A DNA stretch of 64,000 bases from Nocardia sp. XZ_19_385. Its GTDB lineage: Bacteria > Actinomycetota > Actinomycetes > Mycobacteriales > Mycobacteriaceae. Below the pieces are notes generated by a model. It made no database searches and was not told the origin of the DNA. It saw only the letters and a list, made by a program, of their open reading frames with translations. Each line of letters starts with the position of its first letter. Positions within the stretch are counted from its first letter, which is position 1. The position numbers and the translations under genes were made by a program. The stretch covers positions 558,001-622,000 of the forward strand of contig NZ_JACVEE010000002.1 of the NCBI RefSeq assembly GCF_015355755.1, written 5' to 3'. Positions 8,334 to 16,148 of the stretch are shown here, one piece after another.

Positions 8334-9071
8334 ATGGCCGGCAGGGGGCGGATATCGCTGGGCGAGCGGGTGTATCACGCTATGCGGCGCGATCTGGCCG
8401 CGGGCGCGATCGTCCCCACCGAACGGCTGCGCGAGGAACGGCTGGCCGAAATCTACGGTGTCTCACGCACTCCGGTGCGCGAGGCGCTGGCCCGCCTACA
8501 GGCCGACGGGTTGGTCGAGCGCCAATCCGACGGCCTGTACCCGTACCGGCCGCGGCTGGGCGAGCTCGATCAGCTCTACGAACTGCGAATCCTGCTGGAA
8601 GCCAGGGGTATCCAGCGGGTACTCGGACGTACCGGCGCACCGTCGTCGTTTCCGGGCTGGGCGCCCTGGGACCCGGCTGCGGCCCATGATCTTTCGCTGG
8701 TCCACGCGGAACTGGACACCTGGAAGCGGCTGCGCGACAACCCGCCCGAACCCGGACCCGCGCTCGTCGCCGCCGACGAACAGTTTCACACCACGCTGCT
8801 CGCGGCGGCAGGGAATAGGGCGTTGACCGAGGCACTTTCGGCGGTCTACATCCGAGTTCGGCCGGTCCGCACCCTGGACCTCTACACAACCGAACGCATT
8901 GCCGCGATGACGGACGACCACATCACGATCGCCGAGCACCTGCTGTCCGGCGATCCGGATACCGCGCTGCGTGCTTTGCTCGCGCACCTGGAGATGTCCC
9001 GCACGCACGTGCTGGCGCGGGCACAGCAGGCGCTGGAGTTCACGAAACTCGGCCGGGCCATGCGTGATTAG
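8334..9071 (+). CDS. GntR-family transcriptional regulator (FCD/FadR type)
   Basis: A 245-aa DNA-binding regulator. The N-terminal winged helix (about residues 8-75) contains the GntR recognition segment AEIYGVSRTPVREALARLQ. The rest is the all-helical FCD ligand domain, with conserved acidic and His residues (DEQFHTTLLAAAGN, DDHITIAEHLLSGD) that usually bind a metal and a carboxylate. The start at 8334 is chosen because the family N-terminus begins there, 7 bp after urtE. Its position as the last gene of the urt operon suggests it controls that operon, probably through the TGTATACA palindrome upstream of urtA. The inducer is unknown. Confidence 0.88.
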   Translation: MAGRGRISLGERVYHAMRRDLAAGAIVPTERLREERLAEIYGVSRTPVREALARLQADGLVERQSDGLYPYRPRLGELDQLYELRILLEARGIQRVLGRTGAPSSFPGWAPWDPAAAHDLSLVHAELDTWKRLRDNPPEPGPALVAADEQFHTTLLAAAGNRALTEALSAVYIRVRPVRTLDLYTTERIAAMTDDHITIAEHLLSGDPDTALRALLAHLEMSRTHVLARAQQALEFTKLGRAMRD

Positions 9072-9090
9072 TAGCGGGGATCGCGGCTGC

Positions 9091-9981
9091 TCAGCAGGTG
9101 GTCTGGAATGGGAAGCAGTTTTTCGGGGTGTAAGACGGGGGCGAAGGTGTGACCGAGGTCGTCTGGGCGGGTGCGGGGTCGGATTGCGCGGACCCGTCGA
9201 TGAAAACCTTTGCGATCACCCAGAGTACGAGCAGCATGCCGATCACGGCGACGACGACCGCGCCCCAGGCGCCCGCCTTCTGGCGTCTGGTCTGCGGGCC
9301 CGGGGTGTGCGGCGGGCGCTGCGGGCGGGGTGGCTTGGTCGACGGTGTCACCTCGCCGAGCGGGGTGGGCCTGACCTCGTCGAACCCGTCGGCGAGCAGT
9401 TCCGCGCGCGACGGCGGCGGATCCAGGCCCAGCACCTGCGCCGCCTGGACCACCCGGTCCACGGTCCAGCTGCGGGCGCCGGCGGAGAAGCCCTCCAGAT
9501 AGATGCGTAGCTCGGTGGCGTCGTCGACGTTCGCGATCACCACATCGAGACCGGGTCGAATAGCTGTGCGGGCCGGGCGGACCATCGCGCCGCGCTCCGG
9601 GACCAGCACCACGACACCGCAGACGTCCCCTGGATCCTGCAGTGCCCGTTCTAGTTTCGTACGCACCGCGTAGACGCACTGCTCCAGTCGGTCGATAGGA
9701 CTGGTGTCGCTGTCGTCGAGGTCGGCGGGCGCCTCGCTGACCTTCCAGGGTCCCTCGTCGGTGATATTGAGAATCCCGCTCTGCCGCTTGCGGAAGCCGC
9801 GGATCTCGGCGACGGTGATGCCGCGCGGGGTGATGACCACCGCGTCGATCTGGCGGGTGCCGTGCACCCCAACGTGGACATCTACGGCGGCGAGGCCGGT
9901 GCTCGGGTAGGAACGCAGGCAGTCGACAAACTCCTGTTCGGCTGCCGAGAGCTGCGCTCCCGCCCTGATCTTCACCAGCAT
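9091..9981 (-). CDS. NERD-domain membrane protein
   Basis: A 296-aa protein with an N-terminal NERD (nuclease-related) domain, about residues 1-130. Visible features are YPSTGLAAVDVHVGVHG, then QIDAVVITPRGITVAEIRG (the D-x-V...E-x-R/K pattern of restriction-endonuclease-like folds). A proline/arginine-rich linker, one transmembrane helix near residues 240-265 (WGAVVVAVIGMLLVLWVIAK) and a short Ser/Thr/Pro tail ending in two cysteines follow. The tail probably faces outside and the NERD domain the cytoplasm. The start at 9981 is preferred over the 5' extension to 10203, which has no family character. It converges on the GntR gene. The function is unknown; NERD proteins are suspected to act on nucleic acids. 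Confidence 0.8.
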   Translation of the reverse strand: MLVKIRAGAQLSAAEQEFVDCLRSYPSTGLAAVDVHVGVHGTRQIDAVVITPRGITVAEIRGFRKRQSGILNITDEGPWKVSEAPADLDDSDTSPIDRLEQCVYAVRTKLERALQDPGDVCGVVVLVPERGAMVRPARTAIRPGLDVVIANVDDATELRIYLEGFSAGARSWTVDRVVQAAQVLGLDPPPSRAELLADGFDEVRPTPLGEVTPSTKPPRPQRPPHTPGPQTRRQKAGAWGAVVVAVIGMLLVLWVIAKVFIDGSAQSDPAPAQTTSVTPSPPSYTPKNCFPFQTTC

Positions 9982-10181
9982 CGCTATCCCCTGCCAACCC
10001 GTTCGAAGCGCGGCGGCTGCCCTTCCTCGCCGACCGCACCCGTTCCGATGATGCCCGCCCGACTGACTCGGGGCCACCGAAAGCCGAGAACTAACTGGGG
10101 ATACATCATCGCGACATTCGCAGGTACGCTCGCCAACGCTGGCCCAGACGGGCGGGAACCCCACGCGAGAGGCGGACTGCG

Positions 10182-10718
10182 ATGACGGAACCACGGATCG
10201 CACCTGGCCGGGTCCGGGAACTCGGACCTATCAATTGGGTTGTCTGGCAGGTGCTTTCCCGCGCCGCGGGCACCAGCGACGCACACCTGTTCAGCACGCT
10301 CGGCCGCACCGGCGGCCTGTTCCGCGGCTGGCTGCACTACTCCGGCAAACTCATGCCCGGCGGGCGGCTGCCGCGGCACGAGGCCGAGCTCGTCATCATG
10401 CGGGTCGCCCATCTGCGCGAATGCGAATACGAGATGGACCACCACATCCGGCTCGGCAAGAAGGCGGGCGTCACGCCCGAGATCCTCGAACGCCTGCGCA
10501 GCGGCCCCACCGCGCCCGGCTGGTCGGACAAGCACCGCGCGCTGCTCACCGCCGTCGACCAGATCGTGGCGACCCGCGATCTCGACGACACCGCCTGGGC
10601 CGCGCTCGCCGCGCACTACGACGAGCGCCGCCTCATCGAAATCGTCCTGCTCACCAATCAATACGAGGGCCTGGCCGCCTCCATCACCGCCCTGCGCATC
10701 CAACGCGACGGGTTCTGA
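10182..10718 (+). CDS. Carboxymuconolactone decarboxylase / AhpD-like protein
   Basis: A 178-aa helical AhpD-fold protein. The core HEAELVIMRVAHLRECEYEMDHH aligns with the family active site, E-x-x-H-C-x-x-C-x-x-x-H. Here only one cysteine remains (RECEYE) while the distal His residues are kept, so classical CxxC peroxidase chemistry is unlikely. A homologous gene sits between ramB and lpdC in M. tuberculosis (Rv0464c, as I recall), which fits the neighbours. ATG at 10182, alone on its strand. It could be an oxidative-stress protein or a decarboxylase-like enzyme; the substrate is unknown. Confidence 0.8.
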   Translation: MTEPRIAPGRVRELGPINWVVWQVLSRAAGTSDAHLFSTLGRTGGLFRGWLHYSGKLMPGGRLPRHEAELVIMRVAHLRECEYEMDHHIRLGKKAGVTPEILERLRSGPTAPGWSDKHRALLTAVDQIVATRDLDDTAWAALAAHYDERRLIEIVLLTNQYEGLAASITALRIQRDGF

Positions 10719-10727
10719 GGCGGCGGC

Positions 10728-11489
10728 TCAGCGTTCGATGAGCAGCGTCTCCAAGCCGTCCAGTACCAGGGTGAGGCCGAATTGCCAGGCATGGTCGGCG
10801 CTGTAAGCCGCGTCCTGGTTTTGCCCGGCGGCCGCGCCGACCCGGGCGGCCACTGGATAGCGCTGGGTATCGAAGACCTGCTCCAGTAGCGGCGCGGCGC
10901 GTTCCCACCATTGCTGGTCGGACATCTTGCTGTCGGCGGCCGCGCGTTCGGTGTCGATGGCGATGCGTGCGACCGAGGTGACGAACCCGAGCAGGTGGGT
11001 CAGGGCAGCGTCCATCTCCACGTCGCTGAGCCCGATGCGCTCGAAGGCTCGCAGTTCATGGTCGTATTTGGCGGCCAGGCCCGGGCCGAGCGGCGGCCGG
11101 GTGGTCGGCAGGTAGGCCACCCACGGATGCCGCGCGAGCAACGCGCGGTTCTCCTCGGCGATCGTGGTGACCCGCGCGCGCCAGTCCAGGCCGGACAGCT
11201 CCGCGCGCGGCATCCGCTGGTAGACGGTGTCGAGCATCAGGTCGACCAGTTCGGCCTTGCCGGGGACGTAGGTGTAGGTCGCCATCGGCGTGAGCCCCAG
11301 CTTCGCGGCCACCGCGCGCATGGTCAGCGCCTCTAGTCCGGCCGCGTCCGCGAGCTCGAGGGCGGCGCCCACCACGGCGTCGATGCTGCTGCGTTGTTTC
11401 GGTCCGCGCGCGGGTTTTCCCGGTACGCGCCAGAGCAATTCGAGCGTGCGCGCGGGATCACCCGCACTGCTGCGTTCCTTTACCGCCAA
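10728..11489 (-). CDS. TetR-family regulator with TetR_C-type ligand domain
   Basis: A 253-aa repressor. After a ~30-residue variable, basic N-terminus comes the TetR helix-turn-helix (about residues 35-80, with LTMRAVAAKLGLTPMATYTYV). The C-terminal half is of the tetracycline-repressor C type, with LTHLLGFVTSVARIAIDTE. It is divergent from the VOC-family gene at 11619, and the shared 129-bp gap contains an AGTAC-AGC-GTACT palindrome that probably is its operator. The likely role is repression of the VOC gene and of itself. The inducer is unknown. Confidence 0.88.
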   Translation of the reverse strand: MAVKERSSAGDPARTLELLWRVPGKPARGPKQRSSIDAVVGAALELADAAGLEALTMRAVAAKLGLTPMATYTYVPGKAELVDLMLDTVYQRMPRAELSGLDWRARVTTIAEENRALLARHPWVAYLPTTRPPLGPGLAAKYDHELRAFERIGLSDVEMDAALTHLLGFVTSVARIAIDTERAAADSKMSDQQWWERAAPLLEQVFDTQRYPVAARVGAAAGQNQDAAYSADHAWQFGLTLVLDGLETLLIER

Positions 11490-11568
11490 GTCCGCCTCCT
11501 TCGCTGGAGCCTAGATCGTATCGATGTGACTCAGCTCATAGTGCAGCGCCTCGGAAATTATTCTACAA

Positions 11569-11581
11569 AGTACAGCGTACT
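11569..11581. promoter_or_regulatory. Palindromic operator between tetR-like and VOC genes
   Basis: AGTAC-AGC-GTACT forms a 13-bp inverted repeat inside an AT-rich segment of the divergent promoter region. It lies 37 bp upstream of the VOC-protein start. Its position suits repression of both genes by the TetR-type protein. Confidence 0.5.
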
Positions 11582-11618
11582 AAGTATAGAGTTTATTCAC
11601 CGAGTTCGAGGAGGCCGC

Positions 11619-11996
11619 ATGACCATCACCGCATCCACCATCTCCCTCAACGTCGCCGACCCGCAGACCTCGGCGCAGTTCCTGACCGACACCCTCGGCT
11701 TCGCCGAACAGATGTCGGCCGACGGATTCATCGCCCTGGCCCACCCCGAGGCCGGGATGAGCGTCGTCTACCTGGCCGTCGGCCTGAAGTCCTTCAAGCC
11801 GCTGGACAAGGCGGGCGCCGCGGGCGAGGGCCTGCTGGTCGCGTTCACGGTGGACAACATCGACGCGGAGTACGAGCGCCTGCAGGCCGCGGGCGTACCG
11901 ATCGTCACGCCGATCGAGACCGAGCCCTGGGGTGAGCGGTACTTCCAGATGGTCGATCCGAACGGGATCATCATCCAGCTGGTGCAGTGGGTCTGA
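11619..11996 (+). CDS. VOC-superfamily (glyoxalase/bleomycin-resistance-like) protein
   Basis: A 125-aa single vicinal-oxygen-chelate domain protein with two beta-alpha-beta-beta-beta halves. The N-terminal half is ASTISLNVADPQTSAQFLTD and the C-terminal half has YFQMVDPNGIIIQLVQWV, the usual metal/substrate face. GAGGAGG lies 5 bases before the ATG at 11619; the longer frame to 11394 has no support. It is paired with a divergent TetR regulator, so it is probably an inducible detoxification or resistance protein. VOC domains are too diverse to name a substrate. Confidence 0.85.
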   Translation: MTITASTISLNVADPQTSAQFLTDTLGFAEQMSADGFIALAHPEAGMSVVYLAVGLKSFKPLDKAGAAGEGLLVAFTVDNIDAEYERLQAAGVPIVTPIETEPWGERYFQMVDPNGIIIQLVQWV

Positions 11997-12007
11997 TGAA
12001 TACCGCT

Positions 12008-12047
12008 GCGGCGAAGGATCTCCGGGTTACCGGAGATCCTTCGCCGC
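12008..12047. terminator. Bidirectional terminator hairpin
   Basis: GCGGCGAAGGATCTCCGG (12008-12025) pairs perfectly with 12030-12047 around a GTTA tetraloop, an 18-bp stem. It lies between the convergent VOC gene (ends 11996) and the quinone oxidoreductase gene (ends 12063). It is a GC-rich terminator typical of actinomycetes, without a clear U-run. Confidence 0.75.
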
Positions 12048-12062
12048 GCTCGGGATGACGAG

Positions 12063-12914
12063 TCAGCTCAGGGCTGCGCGGAAAACCTCGACCGCCGGGG
12101 TGGAGGGACGGCCGAGCAGCTTCTGCAGGTCGCCGGAGTCGACGTCGAGGACACCCTGGGAGATGCCGGTGTCCGCATCGGCCAGCGCCTTGGCCACGGC
12201 GGCGGGTAGGCCCGCGCCTTCGAGCGCCGCGGCGTAGTCGGATTCCGGGAGATTCTCGTACCGCACCGGCTTGCCCGATGCTTCGGAAATCACCTGGGCC
12301 AGTTCGGAATAGGTGAGGCGCTCGTCGCCGCCGAGTTCGTAGATACGCCCGGCATGGCCCTCGGAGGTGAGGACCTTGGCGGCCGCCTCCGCGTAGTCGG
12401 CGCGAGCCGCGGCCGCTACTCGGCCGTCGCCCGCGGCGCCGTGCAGAACACCGGTTTCGACGGCGTGCGCGAGGCCGCCGAAATAGTTCTCCCAGTACCA
12501 GCTGTTGCGCAGGAAGACGTGCGGGACAGTCGATGCCGCGAGGACGGCCTCCGTGCCGGCATGCTCCTGCGCGAGGAACACCGGGTTCTCGTCGGCTTTC
12601 GGAATGCTGGTGTAGGCGAGGAGTTCCACCCCGGCGCGCTCGGCGGCGCGAGTCACGTTGGTGTGCTGGTCGACTCGCTGCCCGAATTCGTTGCCCGAGA
12701 TCAGCAGCACGCGATCCACTCCGGCGAGGGCCCGATCCAGCGCGGCGGGATCGCCATAGGAGGCCTGGCGGATCTCGACGTCCGGCCCGGCCAGATCGGC
12801 GACCTTCTGCGGATCGCGCACGATCGCGACGACCGGGGTGGATCCGGCGCGCACCAGCGCTTCGACGACGAGACGGCCCAGCTGACCACTGGCTCCGGTG
12901 ACTGCGACGGTCAT
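12063..12914 (-). CDS. qorB: QorB-like NAD(P)H-dependent quinone oxidoreductase (atypical SDR, NmrA-like)
   Basis: A 283-aa atypical short-chain dehydrogenase that probably reduces quinones with NADPH. The N-terminal dinucleotide motif is TGASGQLG (residues 6-13). Other family segments are VDRVLLISGNEFGQR, AYTSIPKADENPVFLAQEH and FLRNSWYWENYFGGL, close to E. coli QorB (YtfG). It is divergent from an HxlR-type regulator, the same pairing as ytfG/ytfH in E. coli and the qor2/qorR arrangement reported in Corynebacterium. The shared intergenic region contains a 15-bp palindrome. It is likely induced by quinone or diamide-type stress via that regulator. Confidence 0.88.
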   Translation of the reverse strand: MTVAVTGASGQLGRLVVEALVRAGSTPVVAIVRDPQKVADLAGPDVEIRQASYGDPAALDRALAGVDRVLLISGNEFGQRVDQHTNVTRAAERAGVELLAYTSIPKADENPVFLAQEHAGTEAVLAASTVPHVFLRNSWYWENYFGGLAHAVETGVLHGAAGDGRVAAAARADYAEAAAKVLTSEGHAGRIYELGGDERLTYSELAQVISEASGKPVRYENLPESDYAAALEGAGLPAAVAKALADADTGISQGVLDVDSGDLQKLLGRPSTPAVEVFRAALS

Positions 12915-12950
12915 GACTTACCTCCAGGTTCAAGTACTGTTCTGCAAGCA

Positions 12951-12965
12951 CTAACTAATAGTTAG
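12951..12965. promoter_or_regulatory. HxlR/QorR-type operator
   Basis: CTAACTA-A-TAGTTAG is a perfect 15-bp palindrome in the 100-bp gap between the divergent qorB-like and HxlR genes. It lies 37 bp upstream of the qorB start. HxlR (DUF24) regulators bind short palindromes of this AT-rich type. It probably controls both genes. Confidence 0.65.
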
Positions 12966-13014
12966 CACTATTCATTCCGCCAGCACGCTTGTCAAGAGCG
13001 GTACTATCGAATGC

Positions 13015-13413
13015 ATGAGTACCCAGCGCACCCCGTCGGCCGATGCCGACGACCCCACGCTGGAAGCCGACGTTTTCGCAAGAAACTGCACTTCACGGCC
13101 GGTTTTGCAGAACGTCGCCAGCCGGTGGGGAACCCTGGCCCTCGTCGCGTTGCGCGAGGGGCCGTACCGGTTCAGCGCCCTGCGCCGCCGCGTCGACGGT
13201 GTGAGCGAGCGCATGCTCTCGCAGACCCTGCAAGGCCTGGAACGCGACGGACTGGTGCATCGCGAGGTGCACGAGACCATCCCCCCGCGCGTCGAATACA
13301 CCCTCACCGAGATCGGCGCGCAGGTCGCCGAACACCTGGAAGCCCTGATCCGGGTGCTGGAAACCAACATGCCGCGGATCGAGGAAGCCCAGACGGCCTA
13401 CCACCGCGGCTGA
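13015..13413 (+). CDS. HxlR-family (DUF24) redox-sensing regulator, QorR-like
   Basis: A 132-aa winged-helix regulator. The core runs from CTSRPVLQNVASRWGTLALV through RFSALRRRVDGVSERMLSQTL to the wing. A single cysteine, Cys25, sits at the start of the first helix, the position used as a redox or quinone sensor in QorR, HypR and YodB. The gene is divergent from the quinone oxidoreductase, so repression of qorB relieved by thiol modification is the likely logic. That mechanism is known for the family and inferred here. Confidence 0.88.
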   Translation: MSTQRTPSADADDPTLEADVFARNCTSRPVLQNVASRWGTLALVALREGPYRFSALRRRVDGVSERMLSQTLQGLERDGLVHREVHETIPPRVEYTLTEIGAQVAEHLEALIRVLETNMPRIEEAQTAYHRG

Positions 13414-13452
13414 AACGGGAAGGTCCACGCGGCGTCCGCGGTTGACTGTGGC

Positions 13453-13872
13453 ATGGATCTCTCCGACGCCGTCGATTTCGCCCGCACCGCACGCCGTTCC
13501 GTACTCACCACCATCCGCCGCAACGGCCGGCCACAGCTGTCCAATGTGCTGCACCTGGTCGGCGACGAAGGCATCATCCGCATCTCCATCACCGCCGACC
13601 GTGCCAAGTACCACAACCTGCGCCGGGACCCCTGGGCCGCGCTGCACGTGACGCGAGACGACTTCTTCGCCTACGCCGTCCTCGAGGGCACCGTCGAACT
13701 CACGCCGATCGCCGAAAACCCCGACGACTCCACCGTCGAGGAACTCGTCGCGTACTACCGCGAAGCCACCGGCGAGCACCCGGACTGGAACGAATACCGG
13801 CGGGCCATGGTCGAAGACCGCCGCGTCATGGCCAGGTTCACACCGGCCGGCGCCTACGGAATGCTCAGCTGA
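13453..13872 (+). CDS. PPOX-class F420-dependent oxidoreductase-like protein
   Basis: A 139-aa split-barrel flavin/deazaflavin-binding protein. It matches the F420-dependent PPOX subgroup: FARTARRSVLTTIRRNGRPQ, then IRISITADRAKYHNLRRDPW and EGTVELTPIAE, and a C-terminal RRAMVEDRRVMARFTPAGAYG. Such enzymes reduce or oxidise small molecules with coenzyme F420, consistent with an actinomycete host. It lies 39 bp after the HxlR gene on the same strand and may be cotranscribed. Its stop overlaps the end of the convergent deacetylase gene by eight bases. Confidence 0.85.
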   Translation: MDLSDAVDFARTARRSVLTTIRRNGRPQLSNVLHLVGDEGIIRISITADRAKYHNLRRDPWAALHVTRDDFFAYAVLEGTVELTPIAENPDDSTVEELVAYYREATGEHPDWNEYRRAMVEDRRVMARFTPAGAYGMLS

Positions 13873-14566
13873 TCAGCTTCGAGACGGTGACGAAACTGTA
13901 GCCCTGAGCACGCAATTCGGCGACGATGCGCGGGATTGCGGCCAGTGAGCTCGCGCCCTGATCGCTCATGACGTGCAGCAGCACGATCGAGCCGGGACGC
14001 ACTTTGCCGACGGTCTCGGCGACGATCTCCGCCGCCGAGGCGACCTTGCCGGAGTCGGGTTCGACATCCCACATCACCGTGGTCCGGTCGTGGTCGGACA
14101 GGTACTTGGGCAGCCCCCACAGCTTCTTCCCATACGGCGGCCGGAACGTAATCGGGCCCTGGTAACCGGTTTTCGCGATCTCGGCGTCGGTCCCCGCCAC
14201 CTCGTCCCGCACCGTGCCGGAGGAGACGAGCACCATCCGCCGATGCGAATAGGTGTGGTTGCCGATCTCGTGCCCGGCCTGCGCGATCGCGCGCCCCGCC
14301 TCGGGATTCGCCGCCAAATCCCGCCCGTTCAGATAGAACGTCGCCGGAATACCGGCGTCGGCAAGCACTTTCAGCACCTCGGCCGTCTTACCGGTCGGCC
14401 CGTCGTCCAGCGTCAGCGCCACAACCTTCTCGCTGGTGTCCACCCGATCCACCAGCCGCCCCGCGAGCTGATAGGTCCGCGAGTTCATCAGGTAGTAGCC
14501 CCCGACCACGAGCAACACCAGGACAACGAGAGTCAGCGCACCACCGACCAACAACTTCCGACGCAC
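13865..14566 (-). CDS. Polysaccharide deacetylase family protein (NodB domain), membrane-anchored
   Basis: Probably an extracytoplasmic deacetylase acting on cell-wall or other N-acetylated glycans (CE4 family). An N-terminal transmembrane anchor (KLLVGGALTLVVLVLLVVGG) is followed by the NodB domain with TLDDGPTG (catalytic Asp pair), IGNHTYSHRRM (metal-binding His-x3-His), TFRPPYGKK and VLLHVMSDQG. The open frame extends to an ATG at 14632, but that segment lies inside the terminator of the upstream lpd gene, so I prefer the GTG at 14566 (233 aa). The start is uncertain. The gene ends just inside the convergent PPOX gene. Confidence 0.82.
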   Translation of the reverse strand: MRRKLLVGGALTLVVLVLLVVGGYYLMNSRTYQLAGRLVDRVDTSEKVVALTLDDGPTGKTAEVLKVLADAGIPATFYLNGRDLAANPEAGRAIAQAGHEIGNHTYSHRRMVLVSSGTVRDEVAGTDAEIAKTGYQGPITFRPPYGKKLWGLPKYLSDHDRTTVMWDVEPDSGKVASAAEIVAETVGKVRPGSIVLLHVMSDQGASSLAAIPRIVAELRAQGYSFVTVSKLIS

Positions 14567-14592
14567 CCGCGCCTGTATACCAGAGCCGCGCG

Positions 14593-14640
14593 AAAAAAGT
14601 GATGGCCCGACGCCGGCGGCTTGCGCCGGCATCGGGCCAT
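14593..14640 (-). terminator. Intrinsic terminator of lpd
   Basis: On the minus strand ATGGCCCGA-T-GCCGGC pairs with GCCGGC-G-TCGGGCCAT (single mismatch, 7-base loop). Three bases after the stem is a run of six T (14598-14593). It lies 28 bp after the lpd stop codon. This is one of the few hairpins here with a classical U-tract. Confidence 0.85.
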
Positions 14641-14668
14641 TCGCATGGTTACCCGCCAGACTGTCCGA

Positions 14669-16072
14669 TCAGAAGTTGATCATGTGGCCGGCCAGGCCGT
14701 GGATCGCTTCCTGCAGTGCTTCGCTCAGCGTCGGGTGGGTGTGGACGTTGCGGGCCAGCTCGTTGACCGTGAGGTCCCACTTCTGGGCCAGGGTCAGCTC
14801 GGGCAGCAGCTCGGAGACGTCGGGGCCGATGAGGTGGCCGCCGAGCAGTTCGCCGTGCTTGGTGTCGGCGATCAGCTTGACGAAACCGTTCGGGTCGCCG
14901 AGGCCGTGCGCCTTGCCGTTGGCGGTGAACGGGAAGGTCGCGACCTTCACGTCGTAGCCTTCGTCGCGGGCCTGCTGCTCGGTCAGGCCGAAGCTGGCGA
15001 CCTGCGGCTGGCAGAAGGTGGCGCGCGGCATCATGCGGTAATCGCCGAGGGCGAGGGTCTCCGCGCCGCCGATGGTCTCCGCGGCGACGACACCCTGGGC
15101 TTCGGCGACGTGCGCGAGCTGCAGCTTCGCGGTGACGTCACCGATGGCGTAGATGTGCGGCACGTTGGTGCGCATGGAGTCGTCGATGGCGATGGCGCCG
15201 CGATCGGTCAGCTCGACGCCGGTGTTCTCCAGGCCGTAGCCCTCGACGCGGGGCGCGAAGCCGACAGCCTGCAGCACCTTGTCGACGGTGACGGTCTCGA
15301 CATTGCCGGACTTGTTGTCCTTGATCTGGACGGTGACCTTGGAGCCGTCGTCGTCGATGGACTGCACGGCGGCACCGGTGGAGATGGTGATGCCGAGCTT
15401 CTTGTACGCCTTGGTGATCTCCTTGGAGACGTCGGCGTCCTCGTTCGGCAGCGCGCGGTCCAGGAACTCCACGATGCGCACGTCGACGCCGTAGTTCTTC
15501 AGGACGTAGCCGAACTCCATGCCGATCGCGCCGGCGCCGACGATGAGGATCGAGCCGGGCAGGTCCCGGGTCAGGATCTGCTCTTCGTAGGTGACGACGT
15601 TGTCGGACAGCTGGGTGCCCGGCAGCAGCTTGGTGATGGTGCCGGTCGCGATGATCACGTTGTCGAACGTGATGGTCTCGGAGCCGCCCTTGGTCAGTTC
15701 GACCGCGATGGTGTTGGCGTCGACGAAGGAGCCCTTGCCGTCGAACTCGTCGATCTTGTTCTTCTTCATCAGGAAGTGGACGCCCTTGACCCGGCCGTCC
15801 GCGACCTTGCGGCTGCGGTCGAACGCGGCGCCGAAGTCGAAGCTCACGTCCCCGGAGATGCCGAAGGTCTTGGCTTCCTTGTGGAAGATGTGCGCCAGTT
15901 CAGCGTTGCGCAGCAGCGCCTTGGAGGGGATGCAGCCCACATTGAGGCAGACACCACCCCAATACTTCTGCTCGACGATGGCGGTGCGGAGGCCGAGTTG
16001 TGCCGCGCGGATGGCGGCGACATATCCGCCAGGACCGGCACCGAGAACGACAACGTCGTAATGGGAAGTCAC
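14669..16072 (-). CDS. lpdA: Dihydrolipoyl dehydrogenase (lipoamide dehydrogenase, E3)
   Basis: A 467-aa FAD- and NAD-dependent disulfide oxidoreductase. It reoxidises dihydrolipoamide in the pyruvate, 2-oxoglutarate and branched-chain dehydrogenase complexes, and in mycobacteria also serves a peroxidase system with AhpD/AhpC. Motifs: FAD-binding [10 protein letters not shown], redox-active disulfide GGVCLNVGC (Cys42/Cys47), NAD-binding [14 protein letters not shown]-binding YAIGDVT, and the C-terminal acid-base pair [15 protein letters not shown]. It is full length. A strong terminator follows. It is divergent from the AraC-type gene, with 76 bp in between. It corresponds to LpdC near ramB in M. 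tuberculosis. Confidence 0.96.
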   Translation of the reverse strand: MTSHYDVVVLGAGPGGYVAAIRAAQLGLRTAIVEQKYWGGVCLNVGCIPSKALLRNAELAHIFHKEAKTFGISGDVSFDFGAAFDRSRKVADGRVKGVHFLMKKNKIDEFDGKGSFVDANTIAVELTKGGSETITFDNVIIATGTITKLLPGTQLSDNVVTYEEQILTRDLPGSILIVGAGAIGMEFGYVLKNYGVDVRIVEFLDRALPNEDADVSKEITKAYKKLGITISTGAAVQSIDDDGSKVTVQIKDNKSGNVETVTVDKVLQAVGFAPRVEGYGLENTGVELTDRGAIAIDDSMRTNVPHIYAIGDVTAKLQLAHVAEAQGVVAAETIGGAETLALGDYRMMPRATFCQPQVASFGLTEQQARDEGYDVKVATFPFTANGKAHGLGDPNGFVKLIADTKHGELLGGHLIGPDVSELLPELTLAQKWDLTVNELARNVHTHPTLSEALQEAIHGLAGHMINF

Positions 16073-16148
16073 GCTCCGAGCCTAACTCCGTCACCGAACG
16101 TTGGCCCACCCGTCCCCCGGGAAATAAATGCATCGATAGGGTGATCGT

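Noticed and set aside
14567..14632. ATG at 14632 as start of the polysaccharide deacetylase
   Set aside because: This segment forms the terminator of lpd and shows no ribosome-binding site. The GTG at 14566 leads straight into the membrane anchor, though the point is not settled.
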